A stretch of DNA of 55,769 nt, from NCBI GenBank assembly GCA_038253885.1, contig JBBSGP010000021.1, forward strand, positions 1 through 55,769, in the 5' to 3' direction. Source of the DNA: JALZAQ01 sp038253885. Lineage in GTDB: Bacteria; Gemmatimonadota; Gemmatimonadetes; Gemmatimonadales; Gemmatimonadaceae. A program made the translations under genes and the position numbers. The notes below the pieces were generated by a model. That model was not told the DNA's origin and ran no database searches. It saw nothing but the letters and a program-made list of their open reading frames with translations. The stretch's first letter is position 1; every line of letters starts with the position of its first letter. Below, in pieces: positions 35,404-43,932 of this stretch.

Positions 35404-37349
35404 CGCAGTTCTCCCTTTCTGGTGTGTCGGTCGAGTTCGGCGCGACGACCCTGTTCACCGACATCACTCTGACGGTGGCGAAGGGAGAGCGCTGGGGGAT
35501 CGTCGGGCGCAACGGCACGGGGAAGACCACGCTCTTCCGCCTGATCACGGGCGATCAGCTGCCGACGAAGGGCAGTATCGCCCGCGCACCAGGCCTGCGG
35601 GTGGTGATGCTCGACCAGCACCGAGACTTCGGCAGCGCGACCACGGTATGGGAAGTAGCCGCTGGCCAGTTCGCCTCGCTGCTCGCGCTCGAGCGGTCGC
35701 TCACCGAGCAGGTGAACCGACTGGCCGAGCTGGGTGAACGCTCGACGCCGCAGATGCTCGATCGCTACGACCGGGATCTGGAGCGCTTTCAGCGCGAAGG
35801 CGGGTACACCTTCGCGCCGCGCGTGGATGCGGTGCTGCACGGACTCGGCTTCGATCCGGTTGAGGCGAGAACCCGACCACTGGAGCGTCTGAGCGGAGGT
35901 GAGCGCGGGCGACTGGGGTTGGCGCAACAGCTGGTAGCCCCGGCGGACATCCTGCTCCTCGATGAGCCGACGAACCACCTCGATCTGGACACCACCCATT
36001 GGCTGGAGGAGTACCTTCGCGGAGTGGACGAGACCGTCCTGCTGATCAGTCACGATCGTGCATTTCTGGAAGCGGTCGCCGATCACGTGCTGCATTTCGA
36101 GGCAGGAACGGCCACATCCTACGGGGGCAGCTACTCCGACTTCGTGGCGCAGCGCGAGGAGCGGCGACTGGCCCAACAACGCGCCTACGTGCAGCAGAAG
36201 CGCACGGTGGCGAAGGAAGAGGACTTCATCCGCCGGAACATCGCCGGCCAGAACACGGCGCAGGCGAAAGGCAGACGGAAGCGTCTGGAGCGATTGCCAC
36301 GGCTGAGCCCGCCCCCCGGAGATGACGCGACAATGTCGTTGCGGCTGGAGGTCGACGAGCGCGGGGGAGACCAGGTGGCGGTAGCAGATCATGTCGGGAT
36401 CGCGATCAACGATCGGGTGCTGATCGAGGATTTCTCGGCGACCATCCAGCGTGGTGATGTGATCGGCCTGCTCGGCCCGAATGGCTCTGGCAAGTCCACG
36501 CTGCTGCGCGCTCTGCTGGGAGAGCGCCCGGTGGAGGGCGGAATGCTCCGCATCGGCGCCTCGATCACCGCGGCGTACTACCGCCAGGATCTCGCGCAGG
36601 TGCCCGCGGATCGTACGCTGTATGACGTCATCAATGACCTCCGGCCGATGTGGGGGCGCGGGCCGATCCAGGGACATCTCGGCCGGTTCGGGTTCTCGGG
36701 ACAGGAGGTCGAGCGAACCTCGACCACGCTCTCGGGTGGAGAACGAGCACGGGTTGCACTGGCGATGATCATGCTGTCGCGAGCGAACCTACTGGTGCTC
36801 GACGAGCCGACGAACCATCTCGACGTCGAGTCGATCGAAGCACTGGAGGACGCGCTGGAGAGATATCAGGGGACGACGTTGCTCGTGAGTCACGACCGTG
36901 CGCTCCTGCGGGCACGGGCGACGCGTGTGTGGGTCCTCCATGACCGGCACATCACCGACTACACGGGCAGCTTCTCTGAGTGGGAGGCCGTGAGCGCCGA
37001 GCGCGAGCACGCGGCGAGCGTCGTGGCGTCCGAGGAGGTCGAGCTGAGACGCTTGCGCGAGCGCCAGAAGACGCAGCGGACCACCGAGCGAAAAGGGGAT
37101 GACCGGGCGGCGCGACGCGCCGCTCGCCAGGCCGCCGAGCAGGCGGAGACTGAGGTGGATCGTCTCGAGGCACGAGTGGCCGAGCTGACGAGCGCTCTCG
37201 AGGATCCATCGCGCTATACCACCACCGCGGGGGCACGAGCGGCCTCCGGGTTGGGTGCGGAACTCGACCGAGCGAAGAAGGAGCTGGATACCGCGCTCGA
37301 GAAATGGGAGCGGGCGACATCCGCGGCCGAAGCGTCAAAAGGGCGGTAG
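35400..37349 (+). CDS. ABC-F family ATPase
   Basis: Soluble ribosome-associated type ABC-F protein, 649 aa, with two ATPase domains and no membrane part. Domain 1: Walker A GRNGTGKTT, signature LSGGERGRLGLAQ, Walker B LLLDEPTNHLDLD. Domain 2: GPNGSGKST, LSGGERARVALAM, LVLDEPTNHLDVE. The linker (about 250-310) has the charged helices of the P-site tRNA interaction motif. A C-terminal coiled coil (about 550-645) matches the Uup-like C-terminal domain. GTG 35400 is coupled to the preceding stop as GTGA; the listed longer frame begins inside that gene. Confidence 0.95.
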   Translation: MTQFSLSGVSVEFGATTLFTDITLTVAKGERWGIVGRNGTGKTTLFRLITGDQLPTKGSIARAPGLRVVMLDQHRDFGSATTVWEVAAGQFASLLALERSLTEQVNRLAELGERSTPQMLDRYDRDLERFQREGGYTFAPRVDAVLHGLGFDPVEARTRPLERLSGGERGRLGLAQQLVAPADILLLDEPTNHLDLDTTHWLEEYLRGVDETVLLISHDRAFLEAVADHVLHFEAGTATSYGGSYSDFVAQREERRLAQQRAYVQQKRTVAKEEDFIRRNIAGQNTAQAKGRRKRLERLPRLSPPPGDDATMSLRLEVDERGGDQVAVADHVGIAINDRVLIEDFSATIQRGDVIGLLGPNGSGKSTLLRALLGERPVEGGMLRIGASITAAYYRQDLAQVPADRTLYDVINDLRPMWGRGPIQGHLGRFGFSGQEVERTSTTLSGGERARVALAMIMLSRANLLVLDEPTNHLDVESIEALEDALERYQGTTLLVSHDRALLRARATRVWVLHDRHITDYTGSFSEWEAVSAEREHAASVVASEEVELRRLRERQKTQRTTERKGDDRAARRAARQAAEQAETEVDRLEARVAELTSALEDPSRYTTTAGARAASGLGAELDRAKKELDTALEKWERATSAAEASKGR

Positions 37350-37376
37350 GGTCGGCCACGCCACAGGGCGACAGCG

Positions 37377-38348
37377 CTAAAAGTCCCCCACGAACGCGAT
37401 CTCGGGCTCGAGGCGGTATCCATGCTCCTTCTCGACCGCGCTCTGCGCGATCGAGATCAGCTCACGCACATCCTTGGCTGTGGCGTGTCCGAGATTCACC
37501 ATGATGTTGGCGTGGATGTGGGAGATCTGGGCATCGCCAACGCGATGCCCCTTGAGACCGCACTGGTCCACGAGTCGGCCAGCGCCGACGCCTTCGATCT
37601 TCTTGAAGATGGAGCCGGCGCTGGGATGGTATTCGAGCCAGGGATGTCGCGCGCCCCGCCAGCTCAGGTTTTCCTGGAGGATGCGGTGAAGGATGGCGGG
37701 GTCACCGCGCTCGAGCAGGAAAGTGACAGCGAGCACGATGTCGTCTCGATGGTGAAAAACGGTGTCGTCGTAGCCGAACTGGACGTAGTCGGCGCCGACC
37801 GTCTCGCGCTCGCCCTCCTGGGAGAGGATATCGCAGGACTCGAAGACTTCCGCGATGAACATCGTGCGCTCGCGCGCCGGCGCTGGCGACAGAAAGTGGA
37901 GGTTCTGCCAGATCGCGCCTCCGATGGTGCTCGGGATGCCGATGTAGTGCTCGAGCCCCGACCATCCGCGGGCGACGGCATCGAGGATCAAATCGCCGAC
38001 GAGGGCTCCGCTCTCCACCCACAGATGTCCGGCGGAGGACCAGCGGACGTGTCGGGCGAGGTTGCGGATGACGAGGCCGCGAAAGCCCCGATCGCCGACG
38101 AGGATATTGGCGCCGAGGCCGAGCACAAAGTACGGGACCGCGAGGCTCCGAGCCGCGAGAACAGCGGCAGCGAGATCGTCGGCCGATGTCGCCTCGTAGA
38201 GGAGATCGGCCGGTCCGCCTATACGGAAGGTGGTGAACGGAGCCAGAGGCTCGGAGCGCCGGAGGCGTGTTGCATCGAGGCGGTCCGCGAGTACATCAGT
38301 GGGGGAAGGGGAGGGGGAGGGGGAGCGCGAGGACGCGGAGGCAGTCAT
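37377..38348 (-). CDS. murB: UDP-N-acetylenolpyruvoylglucosamine reductase MurB
   Basis: FAD/NADPH-dependent enzyme making UDP-MurNAc for peptidoglycan, 323 aa. Visible: FTTFRIGGPADLL, FVLGLGANILVGDRGFRGLVIR (FAD site), IPSTIGGAIWQN, HPSAGSIFKKIEG..AGRLVDQCGLKG and the end EPEIAFVGDF with catalytic Glu; it looks complete. The first 20 residues (Ser-Pro repeats) come from a purine-rich tract on the other strand and may be untranslated. Its ATG shares CATG with the start of the divergent lipoprotein gene, leaving no promoter space, so one of the two starts is probably further in. Confidence 0.93.
   Translation of the reverse strand: MTASASSRSPSPSPSPTDVLADRLDATRLRRSEPLAPFTTFRIGGPADLLYEATSADDLAAAVLAARSLAVPYFVLGLGANILVGDRGFRGLVIRNLARHVRWSSAGHLWVESGALVGDLILDAVARGWSGLEHYIGIPSTIGGAIWQNLHFLSPAPARERTMFIAEVFESCDILSQEGERETVGADYVQFGYDDTVFHHRDDIVLAVTFLLERGDPAILHRILQENLSWRGARHPWLEYHPSAGSIFKKIEGVGAGRLVDQCGLKGHRVGDAQISHIHANIMVNLGHATAKDVRELISIAQSAVEKEHGYRLEPEIAFVGDF
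38301..38323 (+). repeat. G-quadruplex motif in divergent start region
   Basis: Four runs of 5, 4, 5 and 5 G separated by only one or two A (38301-38305, 38308-38311, 38313-38317, 38319-38323). It lies 23 bp before the lipoprotein ATG and, on the other strand, codes the Ser-Pro repeat near the start of MurB. Confidence 0.7.
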
Positions 38349-38751
38349 GGTCGGAGAAAGAAACTATCGCTCGTGGTGGATTGCCAGCGTGCTCGCTGGT
38401 CTCTCGGTGGGCATGGCAGTCGCCGGTTGCCGCGCCGATGAGCCTGTGGTTCCGCCTGCCAACACCGGGCCGGGCGCGACCGTCGCTCGTGTCCAGCTCG
38501 TGCGCGCGCCGGCGCAGTTCACGGTCGGCGACACCTCGACGTACAAGGCGAAGGCATACGACAATGCCAACAATGAGCTACCGGTGGCGTTCCTCTTTCA
38601 CAGCTCGAACGACCTAATCCTGAGCGTGGCTGCTTCCACGGGGCTAGGCACCGCGGTGTCGGCGGGGGACGTGGCGGTTTGGGCATCGGCGGGGACGACC
38701 GAGAGCATTCGACAATCGGTCCACGTGAACTCGAAGCCGATTCTGCCGTAG
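38347..38751 (+). CDS. small lipoprotein with Ig-like domain
   Basis: 134-aa exported lipoprotein: signal helix about 9-28 ending VAGC, Pro-rich linker, then a 90-residue beta domain (VQLVRAPAQFTVGDTSTYKAKAYD...LILSVAASTGLGTAVSAGDVAVWA) that looks like a bacterial Ig-like (BIG2-type) fold. Start at ATG 38347; the frame upstream is purine-rich and not signal-like. Divergent from murB. Function unknown; surface adhesion or structural roles are common for such domains. Confidence 0.7.
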   Translation: MVGERNYRSWWIASVLAGLSVGMAVAGCRADEPVVPPANTGPGATVARVQLVRAPAQFTVGDTSTYKAKAYDNANNELPVAFLFHSSNDLILSVAASTGLGTAVSAGDVAVWASAGTTESIRQSVHVNSKPILP

Positions 38752-38821
38752 TGGTGGACGATCAGATGCTTGTTGTGCCCTGACGAATCGAGGTTCCAGT
38801 CGTTCCATCAGCATCCGACGA

Positions 38822-39430
38822 TCATTCCGTTCCCGATCGCGCTGCGAGCACGCGGCGGACACCATCGAGCGAACCACCGAGCGACCGGACTGCGACCAGA
38901 ATGTGGTAGATGAGATCGGCAGCTTCCTCGGTCGTACGATCGAGCGCGCCATCGGCGCAAGCTGTTATCAGCTCCGCGGCTTCCTCGCCGATCTTCTTGA
39001 GGCGCAGGTTACGATTCTCGAGCAGTTGCTTGGTGTAGCTCGATCGATCGGACGGTGTTCGGTGGTCCCGCGCGCGACGGGCGATTGTGTCATCGAGAGC
39101 GCTGAGGGCATCTGCGAAAACGGGCCCGAAGCAGCTCTGCTGGCCGGTATGACAGGCGGGCCCCGCTGGGAGAACGCGCGCGAGCACACTGTCCCCATCG
39201 CAGTCGGCTAGGAGGGACACGACCCGCTGCGTATTGCCGCTGGTCGCTCCCTTGTGCCAGAGACCTCGGCGACGGGACCGGTAGTGCATCTCTCCGGTGG
39301 CAATCGTTCGTTCCAGCGCTTCCCGGTCCGCGTGGGCGACCATGAGGACCGCGCCACTCCGGTAATCCTGGGTCACGACGGTCACGAGGCCGTCGCCCTT
39401 GCCGAAGTCGAGCAGGGATAGATCAAGCAT
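38822..39430 (-). CDS. hisI: bifunctional phosphoribosyl-AMP cyclohydrolase/phosphoribosyl-ATP pyrophosphatase HisIE
   Basis: Histidine pathway steps 2 and 3 fused, 202 aa. HisI part (about 1-105): MHYRSRRRGLWHKGATSGNTQ, metal-binding DCDGD and ACHTGQQSCF. HisE part (about 110-195): SYTKQLLENRNLRLKKIGEEAAELITA and EEAADLIYHILVAV. Last gene of the his operon; its ATG lies 8 bp inside the end of hisN. Confidence 0.95.
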   Translation of the reverse strand: MLDLSLLDFGKGDGLVTVVTQDYRSGAVLMVAHADREALERTIATGEMHYRSRRRGLWHKGATSGNTQRVVSLLADCDGDSVLARVLPAGPACHTGQQSCFGPVFADALSALDDTIARRARDHRTPSDRSSYTKQLLENRNLRLKKIGEEAAELITACADGALDRTTEEAADLIYHILVAVRSLGGSLDGVRRVLAARSGTE

Positions 39431-40250
39431 CTGAGCCCCGGATTTCTGCGGTGGGCAGGGCGGTAGCTGACCGTGCAGCGCGGTCTATCAGAATGTCTCG
39501 CACCGTCAAACCGAGGGCTAAGTTGGTCGCCAGCCCGCTGCCGCCGAAGGCGGTGCGTCCTCCCCTGGCATCGGTGATGACGCCGCCCGCTTCCTCGATG
39601 ATCGGCGCGAAGCACGCGAGATCCCATGGGCCCAGAACACCGTCAACCATGACCTCGGCACGGCCCGTCGCGACCATGAGATAGCCGAAACAGTCTCCCC
39701 AGCTGCGGGCGACGGCAGCGCGCGAGGCCAATCGCCCCCACGGCTCGCGCAGCCAGGGGGTCCGATCGAACCTCTCATCGGTCGTAAGCACTGTCGCGTC
39801 ACTGACCGCCGATATTTGCGATACGGCGCATCTGGAATCGTTCCACCAACACCCCGTGCCGCGAGCGGCCGCCAGCATCTCATCCACCGCGGGATAATAC
39901 GCAGCACCCGCCAGAATTTCCTCGCCCGCGGCGATGGCGATTAAGGTCCCCCACAACGGCACTCCCCGCACGAAGCTCTTCGTGCCATCGATGGGATCGA
40001 TGATCCATCTTCGCGCGGCATCGGCCCGGTCGGCGCCGAACTCCTCCCCAAGAATTCCATCGTGCGGAAAGCGTTTCTCGATCCAACTCCGCGCCGCTCG
40101 CTCGGCTTCGCGGTCCGCGACCGTTACAGGCGATCCGTCGGCCTTGGTGTCGACCGTCAGTGCTGAGCGAAAATGGCGAAGCGCGATGTCACCGGCCAGC
40201 CGCGCCACGTCGTGTACGGCTTCGAGCAGCAATTGTGTCGGGCGTCTCAC
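39423..40250 (-). CDS. hisN: histidinol-phosphatase, inositol monophosphatase-like (HisN)
   Basis: Mg-dependent phosphatase of 275 aa. Motifs of the inositol monophosphatase superfamily: GEEFG, IDPIDGTKSFVRGVPLWG (metal site) and GPWDLACFAPIIEEAGG. In this operon it supplies the histinol-phosphate phosphatase step, since HisB lacks that domain. GTG 40250 overlaps the hisF stop (GTGA); the frame upstream to 40358 is inside hisF. Confidence 0.92.
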   Translation of the reverse strand: MRRPTQLLLEAVHDVARLAGDIALRHFRSALTVDTKADGSPVTVADREAERAARSWIEKRFPHDGILGEEFGADRADAARRWIIDPIDGTKSFVRGVPLWGTLIAIAAGEEILAGAAYYPAVDEMLAAARGTGCWWNDSRCAVSQISAVSDATVLTTDERFDRTPWLREPWGRLASRAAVARSWGDCFGYLMVATGRAEVMVDGVLGPWDLACFAPIIEEAGGVITDARGGRTAFGGSGLATNLALGLTVRDILIDRAARSATALPTAEIRGSDA

Positions 40251-41011
40251 GCGGCCATCCTCACCCGGATCCCGGCGCTCGCCAGCGCTCTCTTGATCGA
40301 CGTGACAGTCTCCAAGCCATCGTGGAGTATGCCGGCCACCAGGGCTGCGTCGGCGCAACCCGCACTCAGCGCATCGCGGACGTGCGCCGCCGAGCCTGCC
40401 CCTCCCGATGCGATGACCGGGACATCCACCGCCTCCGCGACCGCGCGTGTGAGGGCGAGATCGTAACCCGAGCGTGCTCCGTCACGGTCGATGCTCGTGA
40501 GCAGAATCTCTCCGGCTCCGCGCGCGACGCACTCGCGTGCCCACGCGATGACCTCGAGGCCGGTTGCTGTCCGGCCTCCGCGGCTATAGACGCGCCATCC
40601 GCCGTCACGTTCGGCGCGCGCGTCAATGCTCGCGACCACGCATTGGGCCCCGAAGCGCTCGGCGGCCTCCGACATCAACTCGGGTCGCTCGACGGCAGCG
40701 GTGTTGATACTCACCTTGTCCGCGCCAGCGCGAAGGGCGAGCGCAATATCGCTAACCGTGCGGACTCCGCCGCCGATGGTGAGGGGAACGAAGAGCCGCT
40801 CGGCCGTGCGTCGGGCCACGTCGAGCAATGTCGCACGCTCTTCCGCACTCGCCGAGATGTCCAGAAAGACAACCTCATCCGCTCCTTCCAGCTCGTAACG
40901 TGTCGCCAGCGCCACCGGGTCGCCGACGTCGCGCAGCTCGACGAACTGCACGCCCTTCACGACCCGACCGCCCTTCACATCCAGGCAGACGATCACCCGT
41001 CGCGTGAGCAT
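40247..41011 (-). CDS. hisF: imidazole glycerol phosphate synthase subunit HisF
   Basis: Cyclase subunit (254 aa, TIM barrel) of the HisH-HisF complex, which makes IGP and AICAR from PRFAR using ammonia from glutamine. Catalytic aspartates are in VIVCLDVKGGRVVKG (D11) and TSIDRDG; phosphate loops GGGVRT and SGGAGS are present. ATG overlaps the hisB stop by one base (TGATG). Confidence 0.97.
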   Translation of the reverse strand: MLTRRVIVCLDVKGGRVVKGVQFVELRDVGDPVALATRYELEGADEVVFLDISASAEERATLLDVARRTAERLFVPLTIGGGVRTVSDIALALRAGADKVSINTAAVERPELMSEAAERFGAQCVVASIDARAERDGGWRVYSRGGRTATGLEVIAWARECVARGAGEILLTSIDRDGARSGYDLALTRAVAEAVDVPVIASGGAGSAAHVRDALSAGCADAALVAGILHDGLETVTSIKRALASAGIRVRMAA

Positions 41012-41553
41012 CAGCCGGTCTCGGTGGTGACGCCGCCCTTGGTGCTGAACACCGCATCGCCCTTTACCAAAGCCTGGCGCACTGCCATGCCCAGTGCCTT
41101 GAAGGCCGCTTCGACCACATGGTGGCGATCCCGCCCCCGCAGCACACGAACGTGCAGGGTCGCAGCCGCGTGGTCGCTGAAGGAGCGCATCCAGTGATCG
41201 TAGAGACTGCTCGGCAGCGGTCCGCGATAGAAGGGGCGGCCACCGAGGTCGAGGGAGACATGCACGAGAGCGTCATCCATCGGGATGGTGCTGTCGCCAT
41301 AGCGCGCCGAGGTGGCCGGCACGATCTCCGCCAGAGCGGTGCCCACCGTGATGCCGACGTCCTCGATCAGGTGGTGCCGCAGATCGCCGCGCGCAGCCAC
41401 ACGTAGATCGAGGCCTGCATAGCGCGCGAACGTCACGAGCATGTGGTCCAGGAATTCATTCCCCGTCGCTACCTCGGCCGCGCGGACTCCCGTGCCGGCC
41501 GCGATCTCCACTTCGACCCGGGTTTCCTTCGTCTCGCGTACGATGCCGGTCAT
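41011..41553 (-). CDS. hisB: imidazoleglycerol-phosphate dehydratase HisB
   Basis: Monofunctional dehydratase of 180 aa, slightly shorter than usual. Metal and substrate motifs: GNEFLDHML, DLRHHLIEDVGI, DDALVHVSLDLGGRP, and DRHHVVEAAFKALG. No phosphatase domain is fused, consistent with hisN in the operon. Overlaps hisA by 4 bp (ATGA). Confidence 0.96.
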   Translation of the reverse strand: MTGIVRETKETRVEVEIAAGTGVRAAEVATGNEFLDHMLVTFARYAGLDLRVAARGDLRHHLIEDVGITVGTALAEIVPATSARYGDSTIPMDDALVHVSLDLGGRPFYRGPLPSSLYDHWMRSFSDHAAATLHVRVLRGRDRHHVVEAAFKALGMAVRQALVKGDAVFSTKGGVTTETG

Positions 41554-42263
41554 TCCGCGAACTCCTCTGCGATCGATCGCGCGTCGAGCGCGCCAGTGTA
41601 GAGCGCCATCCCCACGATCACCGCGGAGATTCCGCGGTCGGCGAGGGAGCGCAGCTCCGTCACTCCGGTGACTCCACCGGAGGCCATCACCGGATGGACG
41701 GACAGCTCAGCGACCTCTTCCATCAAGGGGAGGTCGGTACCTGACAGCTGACCTTCGCGGTGGACGGCAGTGACCAGGATGGCCGCGAGGGGAAGCTCGT
41801 TCAGCTCCTCCACGAAATCGAAGATGTTGCGCGGCGACAGCCGCTCCCAGCCGTGGGTCACAACTCGCCGGTCGCGCACGTCCGCCGCCACGATCAGCTC
41901 GCCAGGGAAGGAGGACGCGGTTCCAGCCAGCCACTCCGGCTCGTCCACTGCACGGGTTCCGACGACGACCCGAGTCGCGCCCTCTTCGAGCAGGCGCTCG
42001 ATCGTCTCGCCGCTGCGCACGCCGCCTCCCACCTGGAACTCGGCCGAGCCGTCGGCGAGCAGGTCGCGAACCAGATCGGCGTTGTCGCCACGTCCGGTGG
42101 CGGCATCCAGATCGACGAGGTGCAGCACCCGAAAGCCCATCCGCTCCCAGCTTCGAGCGACGCCGATGGGATCGTCGAGTCGCACGCGCTCATCGTGATA
42201 TGAGCCTCCCACGAGCTGCACGCACGCCCCGGCTCGAAGGTCCAGCGCCGGGATCACGATCAT
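41550..42263 (-). CDS. hisA: ProFAR isomerase HisA
   Basis: TIM-barrel isomerase of 237 aa (Amadori rearrangement of ProFAR to PRFAR). Opening VIPALDLRAGACVQL with the catalytic Asp8, phosphate-binding GGGVRSGETI and ASGGVTG near the end. Coupled to hisH (ATGA) and hisB (ATGA). Confidence 0.96.
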   Translation of the reverse strand: MIVIPALDLRAGACVQLVGGSYHDERVRLDDPIGVARSWERMGFRVLHLVDLDAATGRGDNADLVRDLLADGSAEFQVGGGVRSGETIERLLEEGATRVVVGTRAVDEPEWLAGTASSFPGELIVAADVRDRRVVTHGWERLSPRNIFDFVEELNELPLAAILVTAVHREGQLSGTDLPLMEEVAELSVHPVMASGGVTGVTELRSLADRGISAVIVGMALYTGALDARSIAEEFAE

Positions 42264-42853
42264 CGGGCCTCCTCGAGAAAGGCGCGCAGAAAGGCGACAC
42301 CGGATGCGGAGCTCTTTTCCGGATGGAACTGCACCCCCACCACATTGCCTCGCCTCACGACGGCGGGAAAGCGGTCATCCTCATGCGTGCTCCAGGCGCG
42401 CACGTATGAGAGATCGGTGGGACGGCAGACGAAGCCGTTCGCGTAATACGCCATGTCGAGTGGCGCGCGATCGAAGAGCGGATCGGACGCGCTGTCCAGC
42501 GCGTTCCAGCCGATCTGAGGCACCCGCCGGGCAGACAGCTTCGTCACCCACCCGGGGATGACCCCGAGACCGGTGCCGCCGCCCTCGTCACTTCCATCGA
42601 AGAGCAGCTGCATCCCGAGACAGATGCCAAGGCAGGGAAGGCCACCCTCGAGCGCACGATGCATGGTGTCGCGGCCACCCGCGAGACGCTCCGCCGCCGC
42701 CCCGAAGGCTCCGACGCCGGGGAGGATCAGCACGTCGGTGGCGACGGCCTTCGATGGGTCGGTCTCCGATTGCACCGACACACCGGGCGCCGCGAGCGCC
42801 TTCGCGAGCGAGTGCAGGTTGCCTGCACCGTAGTCGAAGATCACGACTCTCAT
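42260..42853 (-). CDS. hisH: imidazole glycerol phosphate synthase glutaminase HisH
   Basis: Class I glutamine amidotransferase of 197 aa. FDYGAGNLHSLAKAL opening, oxyanion PGVGAFG, nucleophile Cys in GICLGMQLLF and the His/Glu pair in GVQFHPEKSS. It feeds ammonia to HisF. ATG 42853 overlaps the hisC stop (ATGA); the longer frame lies in hisC. Confidence 0.96.
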   Translation of the reverse strand: MRVVIFDYGAGNLHSLAKALAAPGVSVQSETDPSKAVATDVLILPGVGAFGAAAERLAGGRDTMHRALEGGLPCLGICLGMQLLFDGSDEGGGTGLGVIPGWVTKLSARRVPQIGWNALDSASDPLFDRAPLDMAYYANGFVCRPTDLSYVRAWSTHEDDRFPAVVRRGNVVGVQFHPEKSSASGVAFLRAFLEEAR

Positions 42854-43932
42854 CGCCGAATCCCGGTGAGCGTCGCGAGCACATCGAGGAGCGGCTCCAT
42901 CATCTCCCACGGGCCGACGGTGATGCGAAGCGCGGCTCCTGACGTGTCATGAAAGCGCGCGATGGAGCTGGGCAGGTCGGTGAACGGGCGCACGGCGATT
43001 CCGCCGGTCCGGAGTCCGCGAGCCAACTCGTCGGCGCGCGACGTGGGTACGAAGCAGAAATTGGCCGAGGACTCCATAGGCTCGAGGCCCAGCGCGGTGA
43101 GTTCAGCCGCAAGGCGCGCTCGGTTGGCCTGCAGCTCGGCGACACGATCCCGAACCCACGGAAGGTCCTCGCCCAGAGCCGTCATGGCGGCACGCTCGGC
43201 GAGCGCATTCACCTTGTAGGGCCCGCGCGACTTCTCCACCTCGGCGACCAGCGCCGGCGCACCCGCGGCGTAGCCGATCCGTAACCCCGCGAGCCCGAAC
43301 GCCTTGGACATGGTGCGGGTGATGAGCAGCCGCTCGCTGCGCTCGAGCAGCGAAAGACCGTTCCGCGTGGCGAACTCCGCATAGGCCTCGTCGAGGATCA
43401 CGAGGCCCGGCGCACGTTCCACGATGCGCTCGATCGCGGATATGTCGAGCGCCGTGCTCGTGGGATTGTTGGGTGAGCACAGATAGATGATGCGGGCCTG
43501 CGTCGCGAGCATCGCATCCGCGTCGATGTCGCGGCCGTCCTCGAGGGGTATCGGAGCAGTCTCCAATCCGTTCATCCGCGCGAAGATCGGGATCATCGCG
43601 AACGATGGATCGGGGAAGGCGATCATATCACCCGGCTCGGCGAAGGCGCGAATCGCGGAGTCCAGCACATCATCCGATCCGCAACCGGTCACGATCATAT
43701 CGCCCGGGACGCCGAGATAGCCCGCGAGCGCCTCCTTGAGCGCGGTGGCGTAGAGCGGAGGATACCTGGTGATCGATGACGCGAAGGCCTCGCGGACCGC
43801 GCGCGCGGCACCTGGGGGGACGCCCCAGAGATTAGTGTTGTCGCTCAGATCGATCGCACAGGGAGTGCGGTCAGGTGAGTAGAGCGAGATACCACGGTAG
43901 CTGGCGCGCGCGAGATCGAGGGCGATGCTCAC
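42850..43932 (-). CDS. hisC: histidinol-phosphate aminotransferase HisC
   Basis: PLP-dependent aminotransferase of 360 aa. SDNTNLWGVPPGAARAV, CGSDDVLD, CSPNNPTST, ILDEAYAEF and the Schiff-base lysine in TRTMSKAFGLAGLRIGY are all present. GTG 43932 overlaps the hisD stop (GTGA) and is preferred to the ATG at 43953, which is inside hisD. Confidence 0.96.
   Translation of the reverse strand: MSIALDLARASYRGISLYSPDRTPCAIDLSDNTNLWGVPPGAARAVREAFASSITRYPPLYATALKEALAGYLGVPGDMIVTGCGSDDVLDSAIRAFAEPGDMIAFPDPSFAMIPIFARMNGLETAPIPLEDGRDIDADAMLATQARIIYLCSPNNPTSTALDISAIERIVERAPGLVILDEAYAEFATRNGLSLLERSERLLITRTMSKAFGLAGLRIGYAAGAPALVAEVEKSRGPYKVNALAERAAMTALGEDLPWVRDRVAELQANRARLAAELTALGLEPMESSANFCFVPTSRADELARGLRTGGIAVRPFTDLPSSIARFHDTSGAALRITVGPWEMMEPLLDVLATLTGIRR

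Noticed and set aside
35238..36677. 479-codon minus-strand open frame
   Set aside because: Antisense to the ABC-F gene with all its motifs; a GC-rich shadow.
38718..38730. parS-like GGTCCACGTGAAC inside a lipoprotein gene
   Set aside because: One half-site differs, it is in coding sequence encoding a plausible protein, and CACGTG alone is common in GC-rich DNA.
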